Both the position numbers and the translations under genes were made by a program. 64,000 nucleotides of DNA from Dehalococcoidia bacterium (GTDB lineage: Bacteria > Chloroflexota > Dehalococcoidia > SM23-28-2 > HRBIN24). Below the pieces are notes generated by a model. That model was given only the letters and a program-made list of their open reading frames with translations. It did not search any database and was not told the origin of the DNA. The stretch is from assembly GCA_032249735.1 (NCBI GenBank), contig JAVVHA010000007.1:22344-86343 (forward strand). The letters are read 5' to 3'. Shown in pieces: positions 60,669 through 64,000 of the stretch (position 1 is its first letter; each line of letters begins with the position of its first letter).

Positions 60669-62501
60669 ATGTGGGGTGGCCATCTGGCGGCCATGCGGCG
60701 CGGCGAGGTGTGGGACGAGGAGGGGTCCGGGCGTATATACGACCATAGGGTGGTGAGCCGCCTCCTCCCCTTTCTTGCGCCCCATCGCTGGACGGTGCTG
60801 GCCGCCTTGGGGGCGGCGGCCATCACAGCCCTCGCCTTCCACGTGCAGCCTTGGCTTATAGGGCGAGGCGTGGACTTGGTGGTGGAGGGTGGGCCCATGC
60901 GCCAAGTGATGGCCATAGGTGCCCTGGTGGTGGGGCTGGCGGGCATCAGTTGGGGTTCCCAGCGGTGGCAGCAGTTGATGATGGCCTATGCTGGCCATCA
61001 CGTCCTCTACGACCTGCGAGTCCGCCTCTTCCGCCACATCATGGGCCTTTCGGTGGGCTTCCTGGACCGTCACCAGGTGGGCCGCGTCATGTCTAGGGTC
61101 CAGAACGACGTCATCGCGCTGCAGGATCTGCTGACGTCCGGGGTGGTGAGCATCCTAAGCGATCTCTTGGGCCTGGGAGTGGTGTTCTTCTTCCTTTTCT
61201 ATCAGGATGTCCTGTTGGCCCTGGTGACCCTCTCGATGGCGCCCATCCTGGTGGGGGCCCTGACGGTATGGCAGGAGAGGGCACGAAGGGCCTTCCTAAG
61301 GGCGCGCCAGGCCATTGCTGTGGTCAACGCCAATCTGCAGGAGGACGTGTCCGGGGTGAGGGTGGTGCAGGCCTTCACGCGCGAGGCGGAGAATTTCCGG
61401 CGGTTCTCCCAGGTCAACGCCGACCACCTGGCGGCCAATGTGGATGCTGGGCGCCTGGCGGCGGCGGTGATGCCCATGGTGGAGCTTCTTATGGCCGTAG
61501 ATATCGCTTTGGTGGTGGCCGTAGGGGGGATGAGGGTGGCCCAGGGCCATCTGGGCCTGGGCTCCCTGGTGGCCTTCGCCCTCTATGTGCAGCGCTTCTT
61601 CGAGCCAGTGCGCAACCTGGTGATGCAGTATGCCCAGCTGCAGCGGGCCATGGCCGCCGGGGCGCGCATCTTGGAGGTCCTGGATACCGAGCCTGAGATG
61701 AAGGACGCCCCCGATGCTGTGGACCTCCCCCATGTGCGGGGAGAGGTGGTGTTCAGGGGCGTCCGTTTCAGCTATGTGCCCGGGGTGGAGGTGCTCAAGG
61801 GCATCGACTTGCACGTGCGCCCTGGGGAGATGGTGGCCATCGTGGGGCCCACAGGAGCGGGCAAGAGCACCCTCGTCTCCCTGGTGGCCCGCCTCTACGA
61901 CGTCACCTCCGGCCAGGTCCTCATCGATGGGGTGGACGTGCGACAGGTGCGGCGGGCAAGCCTGTGCCGTCACCTGGGGGTGGTGCTGCAGGAGCCCTTC
62001 CTCTTCTCAGGGACGGTGCGGGACAACATCCGCTTCGGCCGTCCGGAGGCCAGCGATGAGGAGGTGGAGGAGGCAGCCAAGCTGGTAGGGGCCCACCAGG
62101 TCATCGTCCGGCTCCCCCAGGGGTATGAGACGCCGGTGTATGAGCGGGGCCAGAACCTCTCCCCGGGGGAGCGGCAGCTCATCGCTTTCGCCCGGGCCAT
62201 GCTGGCCGACCCCCGCATCCTCATCCTGGACGAGGCCACGGCCAGCGTGGACCCCCTGACGGAGAGGCGGGTGCGGCAGGCCTTGAGACGGCTGCTGCAG
62301 GGGAGGACGGCCTTCGTCATCGCCCATCGCCTCTCCACAGCGCAGGACGCCCACCGGGTGGTGGTGATGGACGGGGGGCGCATAGTGGAGGAGGGGAGGC
62401 ATGAGGAGCTCCTGGCCCGGGGAGGGCTATATGCCCGCCTCTGCGCCACCTCCCTATCGCCCGGCGCCCTGCCGGCGGATGATGCCGTCGCCGCGGGGTG
62501 A
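60669..62501 (+). CDS. Heterodimeric ABC exporter, half with catalytic Walker B
   Basis: 610 aa, same layout as the preceding half. Walker A GPTGAGKST with K399, Walker B LILDEATASVD with intact E522, H-loop IAHRLST, but the signature is LSPGE (497-501) instead of LSGGQ. In the dimer the degenerate ATP site (partner Walker plus this LSPGE) and the competent site (this Walker plus partner LSGGQ) are split as expected. ATG 60669 has GGGAGG 8 nt upstream; TTG 60663 overlapping the previous stop is the alternative. Confidence 0.93.
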   Translation: MWGGHLAAMRRGEVWDEEGSGRIYDHRVVSRLLPFLAPHRWTVLAALGAAAITALAFHVQPWLIGRGVDLVVEGGPMRQVMAIGALVVGLAGISWGSQRWQQLMMAYAGHHVLYDLRVRLFRHIMGLSVGFLDRHQVGRVMSRVQNDVIALQDLLTSGVVSILSDLLGLGVVFFFLFYQDVLLALVTLSMAPILVGALTVWQERARRAFLRARQAIAVVNANLQEDVSGVRVVQAFTREAENFRRFSQVNADHLAANVDAGRLAAAVMPMVELLMAVDIALVVAVGGMRVAQGHLGLGSLVAFALYVQRFFEPVRNLVMQYAQLQRAMAAGARILEVLDTEPEMKDAPDAVDLPHVRGEVVFRGVRFSYVPGVEVLKGIDLHVRPGEMVAIVGPTGAGKSTLVSLVARLYDVTSGQVLIDGVDVRQVRRASLCRHLGVVLQEPFLFSGTVRDNIRFGRPEASDEEVEEAAKLVGAHQVIVRLPQGYETPVYERGQNLSPGERQLIAFARAMLADPRILILDEATASVDPLTERRVRQALRRLLQGRTAFVIAHRLSTAQDAHRVVVMDGGRIVEEGRHEELLARGGLYARLCATSLSPGALPADDAVAAG

Positions 62502-62555
62502 GGCCTCGTCCTTGGGCCCACATCCCCCCATAATCAGCCGTTGGAGGTGAGGTCC

Positions 62556-63959
62556 GTGGATGTGGAAGCGTTAGCGCAGGAGTTGGCCTCGGCCATTGGC
62601 CAGCAGAGCGTGGGGCTGAGCCCGGAGGAGCTGGAGCGGTACGCCTGGGATGCCCTGGGCCCCAACCGGGCCCCTCCCTCCCTGGGGGAGGTGCGCCCCC
62701 AGCCCCTGCTGGTGGCCAGGCCCCGCACCACCGAGGAGGTGGCGGCGGTGGTGGCCATCGCCCACCGTTGGGGGGTGCCCGTGGTCCCCTATGGGGGCGG
62801 CACGGGGGTCATGGGCGGGGCCATACCCCTGCGCCCCTCTCTCATGGTGGACACCACGGGCCTGGACCACATCTCAGACATCAGCGTCACCGACCTGACG
62901 GTGCGGGTGGGCGCGGGGGTGATCCTGGAGCGGCTGGACCGAGAGCTGGAGGAGCACGGCCTCATGCTTCCCCACGACCCTTGGTCCCTGCCCATCGCCA
63001 CCGTGGGCGGGGCCATCGCCACCAATGGCATGGGCTACCGCGTGGGGCGCTATGGCTCCATGGGCCACCTGGTGCTGGGGCTGGTGGCCGTCCTGCCCGA
63101 TGGCCGCATCCTGCGCACCCGCGGCGTGGACGGCGCCTCCGTGGGCCTGGACCTCAAACACCTCTTCATCGGCACCGAGGGGTGCTTTGGCATCGTCACC
63201 GAGGCCGTGTTGCGGGTGGCCCCCCGGCCTGAGGAGCGGGCCATGGCCGCCTACCACTTCCGCAGCTTCGAGGAGGGGTTCCAGGCCATCCTGGGCATGC
63301 GGGCCGTGGGGCTGGTGCCCTCCGTCCTGGACTATGGGGAGGACTTCACCATCGTGGGCGGGGGGGAGGCCAGGAGCGAGGGGGCCACCCTCCACCTGGT
63401 GATGGAGGGGTTCCGGGAAGAGGTGGCCGCCCAACGGGCCCGCGCCGACGCCATCTGCCGCGCCCATGGCGGCCGCCCCCTGCCCCAGGAGGAGGCCGCA
63501 GCCTTCTGGCGCCACCGCCACGACATCGCCCTCCGCTGGCAGCGGGGCCGGCGGCGGGGAAGGCCCCGCGAGCCGGTGGATGGCGCCCGCTTCGACTACG
63601 TCCACGTCTCCCTGCCCCCTTCACGCGTCCTGGAGTACAGGCGCCTCTGTCAGCAGGTGCTGGCCCACCACCGCCTCCTCCCCCTGGAGTACGGCATCTG
63701 GGGCCACCCCGGCCTCTTCGATGTGGTGATGGTCCAGACCCATGGCGACCCCCAGGCCCTGGCCCGCGCCCTGGACCAGCTCCTCATGGCCGCCCAGGAC
63801 ATGGGGGGCGCCATGGAGCAGTGTCACGGCGTGGGCATCAAGCTCCTCCACCTCATGGAGCGGGAGCACGGCCTGGGCCTGGCCGTCATGCGGGCCATCA
63901 AGAGGGCCCTGGACCCCCAGGGCATCATGAACCCGGGGAAGTTGGCCCTGGGGGCGTGA
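62556..63959 (+). CDS. FAD-linked oxidase (GlcD/vanillyl-alcohol oxidase superfamily)
   Basis: 467 aa from GTG 62556 (GGAGGTGAGGTCC before it). FAD_binding_4 domain (PVVPYGGGTGVMGGA, HDPWSLPIATVGGAIATNG, IGTEGCFGIVTEAVLRV) and a C-terminal FAD-oxidase domain ending GIMNPGKLAL. Relatives include glycolate oxidase GlcD, D-lactate dehydrogenase and alkyl-DHAP synthase; the GIWGHPGLFDVVMVQTHGD segment fits the last two. Electron acceptor unknown. It stands alone with its own ribosome site, 54 nt after the exporter. Confidence 0.85.
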   Translation: MDVEALAQELASAIGQQSVGLSPEELERYAWDALGPNRAPPSLGEVRPQPLLVARPRTTEEVAAVVAIAHRWGVPVVPYGGGTGVMGGAIPLRPSLMVDTTGLDHISDISVTDLTVRVGAGVILERLDRELEEHGLMLPHDPWSLPIATVGGAIATNGMGYRVGRYGSMGHLVLGLVAVLPDGRILRTRGVDGASVGLDLKHLFIGTEGCFGIVTEAVLRVAPRPEERAMAAYHFRSFEEGFQAILGMRAVGLVPSVLDYGEDFTIVGGGEARSEGATLHLVMEGFREEVAAQRARADAICRAHGGRPLPQEEAAAFWRHRHDIALRWQRGRRRGRPREPVDGARFDYVHVSLPPSRVLEYRRLCQQVLAHHRLLPLEYGIWGHPGLFDVVMVQTHGDPQALARALDQLLMAAQDMGGAMEQCHGVGIKLLHLMEREHGLGLAVMRAIKRALDPQGIMNPGKLALGA

Positions 63960-63986
63960 CATGTGGCCGGCGTCATCGTTTATAAT
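63956..63986 (+). promoter_or_regulatory. Promoter for a gene beyond the window
   Basis: GTGACA (63956-63961) and a perfect TATAAT (63981-63986), spacer 19 bp. A purine-rich GGAAGAGGTG at the window end looks like a ribosome site. Confidence 0.42.
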
Positions 63987-64000
63987 AGCGGGAAGAGGTG

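Noticed and set aside
1..64000. Selenoprotein genes with in-frame TGA
   Set aside because: selB prompted a look, but every recognised gene is full length and no two adjacent frames of one family separated by TGA were found.
1..64000. CRISPR array, insertion sequence, prophage or integron
   Set aside because: No regularly spaced repeats, transposase, integrase or phage genes seen; the window is contiguous housekeeping DNA of uniform composition.

Overview
This window is a high-GC bacterial chromosome segment that is densely packed and almost entirely housekeeping. I see no insertion sequence, prophage, CRISPR array or integron, and no gene-free gap longer than about 200 bp. The gene set suggests a Chloroflexota-like organism (inference, moderate confidence). 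It combines a complete division and cell-wall cluster with no lipopolysaccharide genes, a SecD-SecF fusion, a B12-dependent ribonucleotide reductase behind nrdR, a split B12-dependent methylmalonyl-CoA mutase, and a mycobacterial Sdh1-like succinate dehydrogenase anchor. Junctions of the ATGA, GTGA or TGATG type are very common, so most genes sit in long translationally coupled operons.

Layout. 1-3.1 kb (minus): a succinate dehydrogenase/fumarate reductase operon, anchor-sdhA-sdhB, with sdhB cut by the window edge. 3.1-8.6 kb (minus): tig-clpP-clpX-tlyA-nadK-Nudix, a protein quality-control and NAD(P) run behind an extended -10 promoter. 8.6-14.0 kb (minus): aspS followed by an oligopeptide-type ABC importer (binding protein and two permeases, no ATPase in view). 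14.1-18.3 kb: hemW (plus), a histone-deacetylase-family hydrolase (minus) and selB (plus). 18.3-27.2 kb (minus): mogA-trmD-rplS-priA-def-cca-yajC-secDF.

27.2-43.2 kb (plus): the mra/dcw cluster mraZ-rsmH-ftsL-ftsI-murF-mraY-murD-ftsW-murG-murC-murB-ddl-ftsQ-ftsA-ftsZ, about 16 kb, closed by a textbook intrinsic terminator. murE is missing from it. Its leader carries four TGG repeats at exact 10-bp period, read here as a MraZ operator, and two hairpins. 43.2-46.7 kb: nrdR-nrdJ under a promoter bracketed by two NrdR-box-like sites 31 bp apart. Paired DnaA-box-like repeats with the same 11-bp period lie at both ends of the dcw cluster, which suggests joint control of division and dNTP supply (inference). 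A tRNA-Val(TAC) on the minus strand follows.

46.8-51.7 kb (plus): a nucleoside deoxyribosyltransferase-fold enzyme, then a methylmalonyl-CoA operon behind a good promoter: mutase catalytic subunit, DinB-like protein, epimerase, second VOC protein, B12-binding subunit and MeaB chaperone. 51.7-54.9 kb (plus): a CNNM/CorC-type membrane protein, a DUF2344 radical-SAM-linked protein, an RpiB-family isomerase and an unrecognised His-rich membrane-anchored protein. 54.9-64 kb: an MFS symporter and a PlsC-like acyltransferase (minus), a cytidylate-kinase-like protein (plus), a small hypothetical and rimI (minus), a heterodimeric ABC exporter with one degenerate ATP site (plus), an FAD-linked oxidase (plus), and a promoter for the next gene outside the window.

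The most notable signals are regulatory (MraZ operator and leader, NrdR boxes, DnaA-box-like pairs). After those come the Cys/His-rich succinate dehydrogenase anchor and the His-rich protein at 54.2 kb. I did not find a wholly new multi-gene system.
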